A stretch of DNA of 64,000 nucleotides from NCBI GenBank assembly GCA_964624065.1, contig CAZUWF010000002.1, positions 62,001-126,000 of the forward strand, in the 5' to 3' direction. Position numbers and translations under genes: made by a program. This document shows positions 1 to 8,755 of the stretch, piece after piece. The notes beneath the pieces are model-generated. The model saw only the letters and a program-made list of their open reading frames with translations. It ran no database searches and had not been told where the DNA came from. This stretch comes from UBA7960 sp964624065. Its GTDB lineage: Bacteria; Bacteroidota; Bacteroidia; Bacteroidales; UBA7960. The first letter of the stretch is position 1. The number at the start of each line of letters is the position of its first letter.

Positions 1-1
1 C

Positions 2-334
2 GATATTTACGTCGACATTAACCCAGATAGGCGCACCCAAAAGGCGGTTGAAAACCTCGTTCCGTCAGATCCTCAATGGGAACAAGTTTTGGGACAAGAA
101 AAATTGCCAAGCGGTTTCACCTTCGATATCTTTGCCGGATATTCCTACAGAACAAGGAACAGGCACTCTATTGTAATTAACCTTAGTGTCAACAACATTT
201 TCGACATCAAAGATTTCAGGATTGGAGGTTTCGAAAACTTGAGGTACGACTCCCACGACCCCAACAAGTTTGCCAACAGGTACTTTTACATGTACGGACG
301 TACATTTTTCCTAAATCTTGCTTACAGGATATAA
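2..334 (+). CDS. Outer-membrane receptor, C-terminal end (probably TonB-dependent)
   Basis: The reading frame is already open at the left edge, so only the last 110 codons are present. The sequence has alternating polar and hydrophobic beta strands, and ends with a short strand (YMYGRTFFLNLAYRI) of the kind that closes an outer-membrane beta barrel. It lies 18 bases before a pair of DUF5689 lipoproteins, an arrangement familiar from Bacteroidota, where a carboxypeptidase-like/TonB-dependent receptor is followed by DUF5689 surface lipoproteins. The plug and N-terminal domains are outside the window, so the assignment as a TonB-dependent receptor rests on context and barrel-like sequence only. 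Confidence 0.65.
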   Translation, partial: DIYVDINPDRRTQKAVENLVPSDPQWEQVLGQEKLPSGFTFDIFAGYSYRTRNRHSIVINLSVNNIFDIKDFRIGGFENLRYDSHDPNKFANRYFYMYGRTFFLNLAYRI

Positions 335-352
335 CCTTAAACAATCAATGTT

Positions 353-1729
353 ATGATATCAAACAATAGATTTTCAGCAATCATTATCCTGGCGGTTTTT
401 TCCGTTTCACTTGTTTCTTGCAAGAAGGAATTTGAAACTCCCACCAAATGGGATAGGCCCATTGGTCAGGTTTACACTATCGCCCAACTAAGGGCCCTGT
501 TCGACAATGCCAACGCACCGGTGGTTTTCAACCAACACGCATCGGTTTACGCTACCGTAACAATGGACGAAAAGTCTGGAAACATTTATCGAAGCGTTTA
601 CATTCAAGATGCAACTTCGGCCATTCAACTCAGGTTGCAAGCCCCCGGCGGCCTTTACCTTGGAGACTCGATAAGGGTTTACCTAAAAGGAACCACCGTA
701 AACAGATACCAGGGAATGTACCAGATTGACAATGCCAACGGCGATTATAATGTGGAAAAAATTGCCGTTCAAAGATTTGTGCAACCCAAAACGATTACAT
801 TGACACAACTGAACAGCGGCCAGTTTCAATCGCAATTAATTCAACTGCAAGATGTTCAGTTTAGCGCCGCCGAGTTGGGAAAAACCTTTGCCGACAAGCC
901 CAACTTGATCTCGGTAGATCGGAGGCTCGAAAATTGCTCTGGCCAATCGGTTATAGTCAGAACCAGTGGCTACGCCAACTTCGCCGACAGGCAGGTGCCC
1001 ACCGGAAGGGGCAGCGTAATTGCCATTGCCTCTACCTACATTACAACCACGCAGCTCGTGTTGAGAAATTTTCAGGAGGTGACCCTCTCCGGTCCTCGAT
1101 GCCCGATAGCTGGCGACGGATTTCAATTGCTAACCATAAAGAATCTTCGTGATCAGTTTGCATCTGGAAACACGGTCATTGCTCCCAATACGAGGATAGA
1201 AGGTGTGGTTATATCTGATAGGGCTGCTGCAAATATTACCAGCCGTAATTTGGTCCTTGATGACGGATCTGGTGCCGGAATCACGGTGAGGTTTTCGGCC
1301 ACACATAGTTTTAATTTGGGCGACAAAATAAGGGTTCTTACCTCTAACTTGCCCATGGCAACATTCCAAGGCCTACTTCAAATAGAACCCCCAATAGGCA
1401 ACGGAATCTACCTTTCGCCGGGCGTTTTACCCCAGCCCCTGATAGCCACTATAGCCCAAATAAACTCAAATTTCGCCAATTTCGAGTCAAGGTTGGTTAG
1501 GATTTCCAATGTAACCTTTGCAACTGCCCCTACCACCTTTGGAGCCAATAGCGGGAACCTCGATATTACCGACGGAACGGGAACTATGGTTCACCGTACA
1601 ACCTCCTGGGCCACTTTTGTCAACAATCAGGTTCCCACTACACCCGTTACCATAACAGGCATAGTTGGAATATTCGGAACAACAAGACAAATTTCAATTA
1701 GGTTTCCTGGAGACATTACCAATCCTTAA
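353..1729 (+). CDS. DUF5689 domain lipoprotein (two tandem domains)
   Basis: Predicted surface or outer-membrane lipoprotein of 458 residues. The N-terminus is a lipoprotein signal with lipobox LVSC (Cys23) followed by Lys-Lys-Glu. Residues about 40-250 match the DUF5689 pattern: TIAQLRALF, then SVYIQDATSAIQLRL, GDSIRVYLKG, QGMYQID and a GSVIAIASTY-type strand. A second, shorter copy follows from about 255 (LLTIKNLRDQF, LVLDDGSGAGITVRF, GDKIRVL, QGLLQIE). These look like OB-fold-like beta units. The function of DUF5689 is not known; it commonly accompanies TonB-dependent receptors. The start is the ATG 18 bases after the receptor stop, and the next DUF5689 gene begins 12 bases later, so the three genes are probably one operon ending at the terminator near 3430. 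Confidence 0.85.
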   Translation: MISNNRFSAIIILAVFSVSLVSCKKEFETPTKWDRPIGQVYTIAQLRALFDNANAPVVFNQHASVYATVTMDEKSGNIYRSVYIQDATSAIQLRLQAPGGLYLGDSIRVYLKGTTVNRYQGMYQIDNANGDYNVEKIAVQRFVQPKTITLTQLNSGQFQSQLIQLQDVQFSAAELGKTFADKPNLISVDRRLENCSGQSVIVRTSGYANFADRQVPTGRGSVIAIASTYITTTQLVLRNFQEVTLSGPRCPIAGDGFQLLTIKNLRDQFASGNTVIAPNTRIEGVVISDRAAANITSRNLVLDDGSGAGITVRFSATHSFNLGDKIRVLTSNLPMATFQGLLQIEPPIGNGIYLSPGVLPQPLIATIAQINSNFANFESRLVRISNVTFATAPTTFGANSGNLDITDGTGTMVHRTTSWATFVNNQVPTTPVTITGIVGIFGTTRQISIRFPGDITNP

Positions 1730-1741
1730 CTTTTTACTCAA

Positions 1742-3364
1742 ATGAAAGCTATAATAAAATCTGCAAAAATAATAACTGCAACCTTGTTAGTTTTGCTTGC
1801 CGGATGTGGCAAGGAGTTGGATAGTCCCGAGGCTAGGTTACTCGATGGCAACCAAAAACTAACCATTGCCCAGCTAAGGCAGCTTTATCAAAATTCTGAT
1901 GTATTATTCACCGGTGACCAACACTTTTTTGGTGTGATAACCACCGACGAGCGTTCGGGCAACTTCTACAGGAGCCACTACGTTCAGGATCCTACCGGGG
2001 CCATTAACATTAGGGTTGACAACGGAATAGATTTTTTGGAGGGCGATTCGGTGAGAATTTCACTGAAAGGGGCAAGGCTCAGTGCTTACAATAATATGCT
2101 TCAAATTGATGGTTTGATTTATGGTAAGAACATTGTAAGGCAGGCTCGCGGACGCTCGCTCGTGCCCCGGCCGGTTACCGTCACCCAAATTTTGGCCGGA
2201 GGAATGCAAGGGCAGTTGATAAGACTTCAAGGCGTACAATTCCTCCCGGCAGAACTAAACCGAACATATGCTGATGCTGCAAATCAAAGTTCACAAAACA
2301 GGGAACTGACCGATTGCGATGGCAACCGCATAATTGTTCGGACAAGTGGCTTCGCAGACTTTGCAGGAACCAGGGTATCACAAGGTAACGGGAGCCTGGT
2401 GGCTATTGTGTCGGTTTTTGGCACAACTTGGCAGTTGCTATTAAGAAACCTTGACGAGGTGAATATGAGTGGGACTCGATGCACTCCGGAAGGAACACCA
2501 CTCGGAACCGGTACCTTTGCCGATCCATTCAATGTAGCACATGCAACTTCTTCAAATACAGGAAACAATGTTTGGGTAAAAGGTTTCATTGTTGGGGTGA
2601 TGGAAACTGACGTTAGCCCTTTCGTCGCAAATTTTTCGGGTCCTACGTGGCGAACTAATTCGAATCTGATCTTGGCCGACAAGGCAAATGAAACAAATAT
2701 CAACAAATGCCTTGTAATTCAGTTAGTGGCCGGAGAAATTAGAAATGTACTAAATTTGGTTAATAATCCGACAAACAAGGGAAAGGAAGTTAGAGTAAGG
2801 GGCAACTTATCAACCTACTTCAGCGTGCCCGGAATGAGGGAAACATCGGGCTACTGGATGGATGGAAGCGGAATAATACCCCAAACTCCCTTCTTCGAGC
2901 AAGCCTTCATTGGTAGTTTGGGCAACTTCAATGCTTTCAACATTTTAGGCACCCAGGCCTGGACCCACGCAACCTTTGATGGTGGCTGCGCAGCAATGAG
3001 TGGGTTTTCGGGTAGTGCATTCGCAAACGAAGATTGGCTGGTATCACCGGCAATTAGTCTTGCAGGAAAAGCTAATGTGAGGCTTAAGTTGAGGGAGGCC
3101 ATAAACTTCTTGACAAACTACAATCACCTGCAGGTGTTGGTCTCCAACAACTATACCGGCGGCAATCCAACCGAAAATGGCACCTGGACACCTCTAACCC
3201 TTACGGGTAGGCCTCCAGGAAGCAACTGGACCTTCCTAGACCTTCCAGACGTTAACCTTTCGGCCTACGATGGTCAAAATATCCGAATCGCCTTCAAATA
3301 TACAAGCACCACTGCCGGAGCAGCAACATGGCAGGTGAGCCGGGTGATTTTGACAGCCGATTGA
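1742..3364 (+). CDS. DUF5689 lipoprotein with C-terminal jelly-roll (choice-of-anchor J type) domain
   Basis: Lipoprotein of 540 residues, lipobox LAGC (Cys22). Residues about 38-245 are a DUF5689 domain closely parallel to the first domain of the preceding gene (LTIAQLRQLY, SHYVQDPTGAINIRV, GDSVRISLKG, GQLIRLQGVQF). About 255-385 is an OB-like segment beginning ADPFNVAHA and containing VWVKGFIVGV, the pattern of DUF6359-type domains. The last 160 residues (EQAFIGSLGNFNAF, NEDWLVSPAISLAG, IRIAFKYTSTTAGAATWQV) resemble choice-of-anchor J jelly-roll domains that bind carbohydrate or protein in secreted Bacteroidota proteins. It is the last gene before a clear terminator. The ligand is unknown; co-transcription with a receptor suggests a surface uptake or adhesion role (inference). 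Confidence 0.8.
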   Translation: MKAIIKSAKIITATLLVLLAGCGKELDSPEARLLDGNQKLTIAQLRQLYQNSDVLFTGDQHFFGVITTDERSGNFYRSHYVQDPTGAINIRVDNGIDFLEGDSVRISLKGARLSAYNNMLQIDGLIYGKNIVRQARGRSLVPRPVTVTQILAGGMQGQLIRLQGVQFLPAELNRTYADAANQSSQNRELTDCDGNRIIVRTSGFADFAGTRVSQGNGSLVAIVSVFGTTWQLLLRNLDEVNMSGTRCTPEGTPLGTGTFADPFNVAHATSSNTGNNVWVKGFIVGVMETDVSPFVANFSGPTWRTNSNLILADKANETNINKCLVIQLVAGEIRNVLNLVNNPTNKGKEVRVRGNLSTYFSVPGMRETSGYWMDGSGIIPQTPFFEQAFIGSLGNFNAFNILGTQAWTHATFDGGCAAMSGFSGSAFANEDWLVSPAISLAGKANVRLKLREAINFLTNYNHLQVLVSNNYTGGNPTENGTWTPLTLTGRPPGSNWTFLDLPDVNLSAYDGQNIRIAFKYTSTTAGAATWQVSRVILTAD

Positions 3365-3412
3365 AAAATGGTTGGTTTATAGGGTTGAATTAAATAACCA
3401 ACCTCAGATAAT

Positions 3413-3449
3413 CGGTCGGGGCGGCTTCAAGGCGTCCCGACTGTTTTTT
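3413..3449 (+). terminator. Rho-independent terminator after the DUF5689 genes
   Basis: An 11-bp stem (arms 3413-3423 and 3433-3443, two G-T pairs) is followed by six T (3444-3449). It lies 49 bases after the stop of the second DUF5689 gene. A separate perfect 8-bp inverted repeat, GGTTGGTT/AACCAACC (3370-3377, 3396-3403), sits just before it without a T run. Confidence 0.8.
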
Positions 3450-4389
3450 GTTCCAAGTAACCCTGGTATTGGCAAATTCCATAAACCTAAATTGGGGTTT
3501 TCTTCAAGTGAAAAATAGTTTTAACAATAGGTTTATGAGTTTGAGGAAGGTGGACCCTGTGGCAGCTCTCCTCAAAACCAAATAGAAGCGGCCTCCGTAA
3601 ACCGGGAGCAGCCACCTCACCATAATGATTTAATAAACTTAGCCCTAGTTGAAGTTTGAGGCCTGACAACCAACTCCGTCAAAGGTTACACGTGTTGAGA
3701 AACATTTGGGTGAGCATCCTAAATTATGCGCTGGAGCTGCAACAGTCAAATAGCGACTGGGCTATCACTGGTGGCCGATTAATTCTGAGAATATGTTTTC
3801 GGGTATCAAACCAAGTTCATACGCCCAAAAGCCAAACCAAATGCAATTCCTGCAAATTCCTTATTGGCACTTCAAAGGTTGACTACAAAATGAACTGCAG
3901 TAACATAGAAGGCAGAAAAAGGTAGAGCCCACGGCAAAAATCTTGGTGCAATCATTCGGCAACCAATCCCCGTGGCCATTGGTTGAAATGTCAGCGAATT
4001 CACCAACAATAGTTTTCAAATCAAAACCGCACCAATAAGCAAAATTGCTCCCAACCCTTGCCAACCTCAAAAGGATGAATGTCTTTTGATTTCGATCTAC
4101 CAGTGCTCCAGATCAAATTGTATCCGAGTGCTTGAACCATCCCTCCGAAATGTTACCTATTGGCCATTTAAGTGCTGTCATTCAAAAGCCAAACAAAAGC
4201 ACCAATGGCCAACATACTTGCCTCTAATAACGACCTTCACTGCACTATTGAGTAAAATCCTGGCGGCTCAAAAAAAAAGCAAATTGTTTCATGGCAGATA
4301 TTGAAATTCCTTTGCCTCCCTTTAGTTTTTTCGGTGACCACCGCTATCTTTTCTTAAATCGGTTCGCAATAGGTGCGAAAAGAACGGTT
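3450..4389. other. Gene-free stretch between DUF5689 operon and xseB
   Basis: About 0.9 kb with no convincing gene on either strand. Short open frames exist (for example 3656-3925 on +), but their products lack any recognisable domain, hydrophobic pattern or promoter-like start. No tRNA, repeat array or mobile-element ends were found. A small inverted repeat, TTCGCA/TGCGAA, at 4363-4379 lies just downstream of the xseB stop but has no T run, so it is at best a weak 3' hairpin. Confidence 0.5.
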
Positions 4390-4590
4390 TTAATCGTTTT
4401 CCAGTTCATTGAGGATACTTTTTACCTCTTCGGCGGTAATGTGGAGGGTTTTCTTGCATACTTCAATCAATTCTGCGGCCCTTTTCACTTTTTCCGAAAT
4501 TTGGTCGATGGTGATTTCCTCGCTTTCAATCTGCTTTACAATTGATTCGAGCTCCTCAATTGCCAACGTGTATTTGATTTCAGTGCTCAT
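4390..4590 (-). CDS. xseB: Exodeoxyribonuclease VII small subunit
   Basis: The 66-residue product has the size and two-helix coiled-coil pattern of XseB (YTLAIEELESIVKQIESEE, then a heptad-rich second helix and an acidic tail). XseB binds the large subunit to form exonuclease VII, which degrades single-stranded DNA to oligonucleotides. The ATG at 4590 overlaps the end of xseA by 11 bases, so translation of the two subunits is probably coupled. Confidence 0.9.
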   Translation of the reverse strand: MSTEIKYTLAIEELESIVKQIESEEITIDQISEKVKRAAELIEVCKKTLHITAEEVKSILNELEND

Positions 4591-5842
4591 ATTTTTCTGG
4601 CATTTTGGTTACTATACTTTCAAACTCTCCTTGGTGCAAACGGGTTTTCACCACATCGCCCTCCTTTAATTCGTTGAGGCTTTTCAAACTCTTACCGCCA
4701 AATGAAGTAATGGAGAACCCCCTTTTTAAAATGTTTTCAGGATTAAGGAAATCAATGCTCCCTTGGATGAAAGACAGTGATTTTTTCTCCTTTGCGATGA
4801 AATAACAAGATTGGGAATTTAGTTTTTGGACAAGCAAATTCAAGAGGGAACTTGAAAAACCCAAAGATTTTATAGAGAGTGTCCTAATTGTTTGCGCAGC
4901 ATTCCTAAGCCTTTTTCTTTGCAACTCCACTATTTTTGCCGTCCTGAATTCCAATGCCTCTTTTGAGGTTCGCATTCGATTGTCAAATTCTACAAACTTA
5001 TTAGCCACGAAATATGCCAAGTCCGAAGGAGTAGCCATATTTTGCCAGGCAACCATCTCGGCAATTGTTTCATTTGTGGCGTGTCCTATTCCAGTAATCA
5101 CTGGAATTGGAAACGTGGCGATCTCCCGGCATAACACGTAATTGTCATAGCATGCAAGGCCAACATCGCCACCTCCCCCTCTTATTATGGCCACCATATC
5201 GAAAAGGTGGCTTTTGGTTCTTACAACCCGCAACTGGGAAGTAAGGTTTTCAACTGCTTTGTCGCCCTGTAATAACGAGGGGAATAAATGATGCCAAACG
5301 GTGAATCTATCCTTGAAGCCCGAAAGGATTTTGAGAAAGTCAAAATAACCCTTTGAGGTTTCAACAGAAATAACCGCAATTTTACGGGGCAACCCCGGCA
5401 ATTCGCGGGATTTGTTTTGGTCAAATATTTCTTCCCTTCGGAGCCGCTCAATGGTTTTCTGCTTTTCCATTGCCATTTGCCCGAGGGTAAAAGCCGGTTC
5501 GATGTCACTTATTTGTAAGGAGAGACCGTGTACGGGATGGTAGCCAACAGTTGCCTGGAAAAGAATGAACATCCCCTCCGATAACGGCCGGCCGGTGATT
5601 TCCTCAAACCTGTGGTTTGCGTGCTTGTAGTCACTGGCCCAAATTGTACTCCGCATCTGGGCCACTACCTGGCTGCCAACCTTCTCAACCAAATCAGGAT
5701 AACAATGGCCACTTCGTGGATAGTGGTTCAACTTCGAAATCTCTGCCTTGATCCAGTAAGAGGAAGAATAATTGCGCTCGATAACCGAGCGCAAGCTTCG
5801 CGCCAACTCGGCAAGCGAATAAATCTTCTTATCCGATTCCAT
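4580..5842 (-). CDS. xseA: Exodeoxyribonuclease VII large subunit
   Basis: Catalytic subunit of exonuclease VII, 420 residues. The N-terminal about 100 residues are the OB-fold ssDNA-binding domain (YSLAELARSLRSVIE, YWIKAEISKLN). The Exonuc_VII_L catalytic domain follows, with ISVETSKGYFDF, the glycine-rich IIRGGGGDVGLACYDN, and ITGIGHATNETIAEMVAW. The last is the family's GHETD-type motif, but reads GHATN here: the His is kept while the position usually Asp is Asn. The C-terminus is helical. The start is ATG at 5842; an in-frame TTG one codon earlier is less likely. A TAnnTTTG promoter element lies 50 bases upstream. Transcribed with xseB. Confidence 0.92.
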   Translation of the reverse strand: MESDKKIYSLAELARSLRSVIERNYSSSYWIKAEISKLNHYPRSGHCYPDLVEKVGSQVVAQMRSTIWASDYKHANHRFEEITGRPLSEGMFILFQATVGYHPVHGLSLQISDIEPAFTLGQMAMEKQKTIERLRREEIFDQNKSRELPGLPRKIAVISVETSKGYFDFLKILSGFKDRFTVWHHLFPSLLQGDKAVENLTSQLRVVRTKSHLFDMVAIIRGGGGDVGLACYDNYVLCREIATFPIPVITGIGHATNETIAEMVAWQNMATPSDLAYFVANKFVEFDNRMRTSKEALEFRTAKIVELQRKRLRNAAQTIRTLSIKSLGFSSSLLNLLVQKLNSQSCYFIAKEKKSLSFIQGSIDFLNPENILKRGFSITSFGGKSLKSLNELKEGDVVKTRLHQGEFESIVTKMPEKYEH

Positions 5843-5891
5843 CAATCAAATATTTATTTTTCGTGAGATGGGAAAAGGCAAAACCACATTA

Positions 5892-5899
5892 CAAACTTA
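5892..5899 (-). promoter_or_regulatory. TAnnTTTG -7 element for xseAB
   Basis: TAAGTTTG on the minus strand, 50 bases before the xseA ATG. It matches the Bacteroidota -7 consensus TAnnTTTG; no clear -33 TTTG was seen. Confidence 0.5.
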
Positions 5900-6077
5900 A
5901 AAAAAGATATGAAGGAAGCACAAAGAAATTTTGAGCCACAAAGCGGTTGAAAATTGACAATAGGGACGTGCTCTTAGAACTCACAGCCGACAACTTGAAC
6001 TTTACAGGCATAACCCTCTATAGGCTTAAACTTCTAAACTCTATAGCCTATCAAATCGCAAGTGGGCAACCCCTTTT

Positions 6078-6773
6078 CTATTCTTTTACCACTAGCTTGA
6101 ACCCTGTTCCGTGCACGTTTACAAGCTCCACGTTGGGGTCTTCTTTGAGGTACTTGCGAAGTTTGGCAATGTAAACGTCCATGCTCCTGGCGTTGAAGTA
6201 GTTATCGTCAAACCATATTTTGTTGAGGGCTACTGACCTGTCAAGAACATCGTTGGCTCGATCGCATAGCATTTTGAGAAGTTGCGATTCCTTTGAGGTA
6301 AGTTTTTGCTGCTCATTTCCAATTTTGAGAGTTTGCGAGGAGAAATCAAACTCGAATTTGCCAAAATGGAAAAGGGTTTTTCCTGAATCTAATTTCACCT
6401 CCGAGCGTCTCATAATTGCATTAATCCGCAAGAGGAGTTCTTCCATATCAAATGGCTTGGTCATGTAATCATCGGCACCCAACAAAAGCCCTTCGTGCAC
6501 ATCTTCTTTCAATGATTTGGCAGTGAGAAACAGTATGGGGATTTTCTTGTCCACCTTCCTTACCTCCCTTGCCAAAGAAAAACCGTCCATCAATGGCATC
6601 ATTACATCAAAAACACAAAATTGGAAAGTCTCCTTCAAAAAGGCATCCAAGGCTTCCTGACCATTTACCGAAAGGGTAACTGCAAATCCCTTGGCTTCAA
6701 GGTAGGCACAAAGAATGGTGCCAAGGTTGTGGTCATCCTCGGCCAGAAGGATTCTTATCTTTTCAGTATGCAT
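6078..6773 (-). CDS. OmpR/PhoB-type response regulator (RprY-like)
   Basis: 231 residues. The receiver domain (1-125) has acidic pocket residues Glu12/Asp13/Asp14 (LLAEDD), phospho-acceptor Asp56 (VFDVMMP), Thr84 (FLTAKS) and Lys106 (MTKPF). The C-terminal winged-helix DNA-binding domain (about 135-231) has TSKESQLLKMLC and the YIAKLRKYL recognition-helix region. The overall sequence resembles Bacteroides RprY. The histidine kinase gene precedes it with an 11-base gap, so they form a cognate pair in one operon. The regulated genes cannot be told from the sequence. Confidence 0.92.
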   Translation of the reverse strand: MHTEKIRILLAEDDHNLGTILCAYLEAKGFAVTLSVNGQEALDAFLKETFQFCVFDVMMPLMDGFSLAREVRKVDKKIPILFLTAKSLKEDVHEGLLLGADDYMTKPFDMEELLLRINAIMRRSEVKLDSGKTLFHFGKFEFDFSSQTLKIGNEQQKLTSKESQLLKMLCDRANDVLDRSVALNKIWFDDNYFNARSMDVYIAKLRKYLKEDPNVELVNVHGTGFKLVVKE

Positions 6774-6784
6774 TTCAAAAGTAT

Positions 6785-8395
6785 TTAAATGTTTTCAAAA
6801 TCTTTAAACTCCTTTAATCCATAAGGGATGAAAACCGTAAAAGTGGAACCCTTGCCCAATTCACTTTCAAGGCTTATGGTGCCTCCGTGTTCTTCAACAA
6901 TCGCCTTAACGTAACTTAACCCAAGTCCGAAACCCTTTACATCGTGCCTATTGCCAGTGGAAACCCTGTAAAGCTTCTCGAAAATCTTTTTCTGGTTGGC
7001 CTTGCTGATTCCAATTCCGTTGTCTCGAACATGCACCAGAAGCCCCTTGCCGTTGCTCTCGGTCTTGATTGTTATTTCGGGGTTTTCGGGTGTGTATTTG
7101 TTGGCGTTGTCAAGTAGGTTAACAAAAACATTGGTCAAATGCACCTTATCTGCCAAAATGTAACTGTTTTCAGCACCAAGTTCGGCAAAAACCGTTCCTT
7201 TTTTTGCTTTTACTTGAATGTTAATGTTTTCGATTGAATTCGAAATTAATTTATGAAGATCGAGGCCAACTTTTGAAAGCTTAAGCTTGCCTTTGTCAAT
7301 TATCGCAGTTTGCAGTACTCTCTCGGTCATCATCGCCAACCTCTGGTTTTCCTCGTCAACCATCCGAATGTAGCTCTGGTAAAGGTCTTCCGACTTTGCA
7401 ATGTCCTTGTCCTTGAGTGCCTGACATACCAATGAAATGGTAGATATTGGCGTTTTCAGCTCGTGGGTCATGTTGTTGATGAAGTCGTTTTTCATAACCG
7501 ACAGTTTCTTTTGCCTTATGACGTTGTAGAAAGTGTATGCAAATGAACTTAGGATTATTAGAATGAATATTGAAGAAATGATCAACATACCGTATGTTTG
7601 GCTAAAAATGTATCCCGCCTTATCGGGGAAATACAGGCTGAGAATTCGGTAAGGGTAGTAATTGGGGGTAAGTTGAAATTTGTAATCACTTCCCAACAAC
7701 TCCTTGGTGCTATGGGTTGTTTTCTCAAAAATGGTAATGTTATGAAAACTGTCATAAACTCCGAAGTCAAACTTGGTGTTGATCCCGCTATTTGTCAATT
7801 CTACTTTTAGCAAAGAATCAAGGACCTTTGTTTGTTCGGTCAAGGTAGGTTCGAGCTTGGCTTGAAGGGCCTTTAGTTCTTCGTTGTATTGATCGCTCAA
7901 ATGAAGCCTTTCGAGAAAAATCCTTTGGTGTTCCTCCATTTTATCGTTCTCGACTGCCGATGGGATAGTCTCGTGGCCATTTGGCCAATCAATACCATTA
8001 ATGAAGGTAGAATCTTGGGCAAAAATCTCTTTGCCATTTAGCATTTCTCTTATTGTTCTCCTTGAAAATGTAACTGTTTGATTTTCGATACCCGTGGAGT
8101 TACTGCCGTTGGTTTGCTTTGGCAAGGCTCTCTTGTATTCCGTGTGCAAGGAGTCAAGGGTGGCTTTCATCACTGCTAATCTTTCGGTTTTGGCCTTTTC
8201 TGTTAGCCTCATTCGATCCAGTTCCCAAGCAAAGTATCCTTCAATTGCCCTGGTACCCCCCTCATATACCCTTCGTCCAAAACTTTCTTCCTCTATGGCA
8301 GAAGATTTGCTTATCCAATTGAGCTGGATAATTACCAATCCAATCAAAGACACGCTTATTGCAACCACCAATGAGATTAATAAAACTTTCTTCAT
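6785..8395 (-). CDS. Sensor histidine kinase (RprX-like)
   Basis: 536 residues. Two membrane helices (about 5-25 and 269-290) enclose a periplasmic sensor region of about 240 residues with coiled-coil-rich, charged sequence and no recognised ligand-binding fold. The cytoplasmic part has a HisKA dimerisation domain with phospho-His311 (MTHELKTPIST) and a HATPase domain with N box (LLDNANKYTPE), DNGIGI and GFGLGLSYVK. Architecture and pairing match Bacteroides RprX/RprY. A TATTTTTG element lies 26 bases upstream of the ATG. Confidence 0.92.
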   Translation of the reverse strand: MKKVLLISLVVAISVSLIGLVIIQLNWISKSSAIEEESFGRRVYEGGTRAIEGYFAWELDRMRLTEKAKTERLAVMKATLDSLHTEYKRALPKQTNGSNSTGIENQTVTFSRRTIREMLNGKEIFAQDSTFINGIDWPNGHETIPSAVENDKMEEHQRIFLERLHLSDQYNEELKALQAKLEPTLTEQTKVLDSLLKVELTNSGINTKFDFGVYDSFHNITIFEKTTHSTKELLGSDYKFQLTPNYYPYRILSLYFPDKAGYIFSQTYGMLIISSIFILIILSSFAYTFYNVIRQKKLSVMKNDFINNMTHELKTPISTISLVCQALKDKDIAKSEDLYQSYIRMVDEENQRLAMMTERVLQTAIIDKGKLKLSKVGLDLHKLISNSIENINIQVKAKKGTVFAELGAENSYILADKVHLTNVFVNLLDNANKYTPENPEITIKTESNGKGLLVHVRDNGIGISKANQKKIFEKLYRVSTGNRHDVKGFGLGLSYVKAIVEEHGGTISLESELGKGSTFTVFIPYGLKEFKDFENI

Positions 8396-8420
8396 TTTTC
8401 ACCCCAAAGTTCATAGGTTA

Positions 8421-8428
8421 CAAAAATA
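8421..8428 (-). promoter_or_regulatory. TAnnTTTG -7 element for the kinase/regulator operon
   Basis: TATTTTTG on the minus strand, 26 bases before the kinase ATG; an exact match to the Bacteroidota -7 consensus. Confidence 0.55.
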
Positions 8429-8506
8429 AAAGTATAAGGAATTGCAAAAACAATCCTTAACATAATTTAACTATGGCGGATTCGGAAATGTGGTGGTGAA
8501 TTTTAG

Positions 8507-8529
8507 AAAAAAAAGCCCCTTTCGGGGCT
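8507..8529 (-). terminator. Rho-independent terminator after tRNA-Leu
   Basis: On the minus strand, stem AGCCCC/GGGGCT with a four-base loop, followed directly by a run of eight T. It begins about five bases after the tRNA 3' end. Confidence 0.88.
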
Positions 8530-8534
8530 GATTG

Positions 8535-8618
8535 TACCCAGGGCCGGGATCGAACCGGCACGGTATCGCTACCATTGGTGTTTGAGACCAACGCGTCTAC
8601 CAATTCCGCCACCTGGGC
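8535..8618 (-). tRNA. tRNA-Leu (CAA)
   Basis: 84-nt class II tRNA. The acceptor stem GCCCAGG pairs with CCTGGGT (G-T at the first pair). The D arm is GGCGGAATTGGTAGACGC-like, the anticodon stem is TTGGT/ACCAA with loop CTCAAAC (anticodon CAA, reading UUG), there is a long variable arm, and the T arm contains GGTTCGATCC. CCA is not encoded, as is common in Bacteroidota. A strong terminator follows. Confidence 0.95.
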
Positions 8619-8723
8619 AAAAACCTTGTAGGTTTTTAGGCTGCAAATTTAAGAATAAGTTTGTAACGGAAAACAAATTTCGAAAACATTTCCACAAAAA
8701 ACATAGTAGAGCCATTTTATTTT

Positions 8724-8731
8724 TACTTTTG
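8724..8731 (+). promoter_or_regulatory. TAnnTTTG -7 element for prs
   Basis: TACTTTTG, 24 bases before the chosen prs ATG. It supports the internal start rather than the longer frame that would run through the opposite-strand tRNA. Confidence 0.6.
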
Positions 8732-8755
8732 CACATAACTCAACCCATTTCGCCA

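Noticed and set aside
3656..3925. Possible small gene of 89 codons in the gene-free stretch
   Set aside because: No promoter element, no domain and Asn/Gln-rich irregular sequence; more likely chance.
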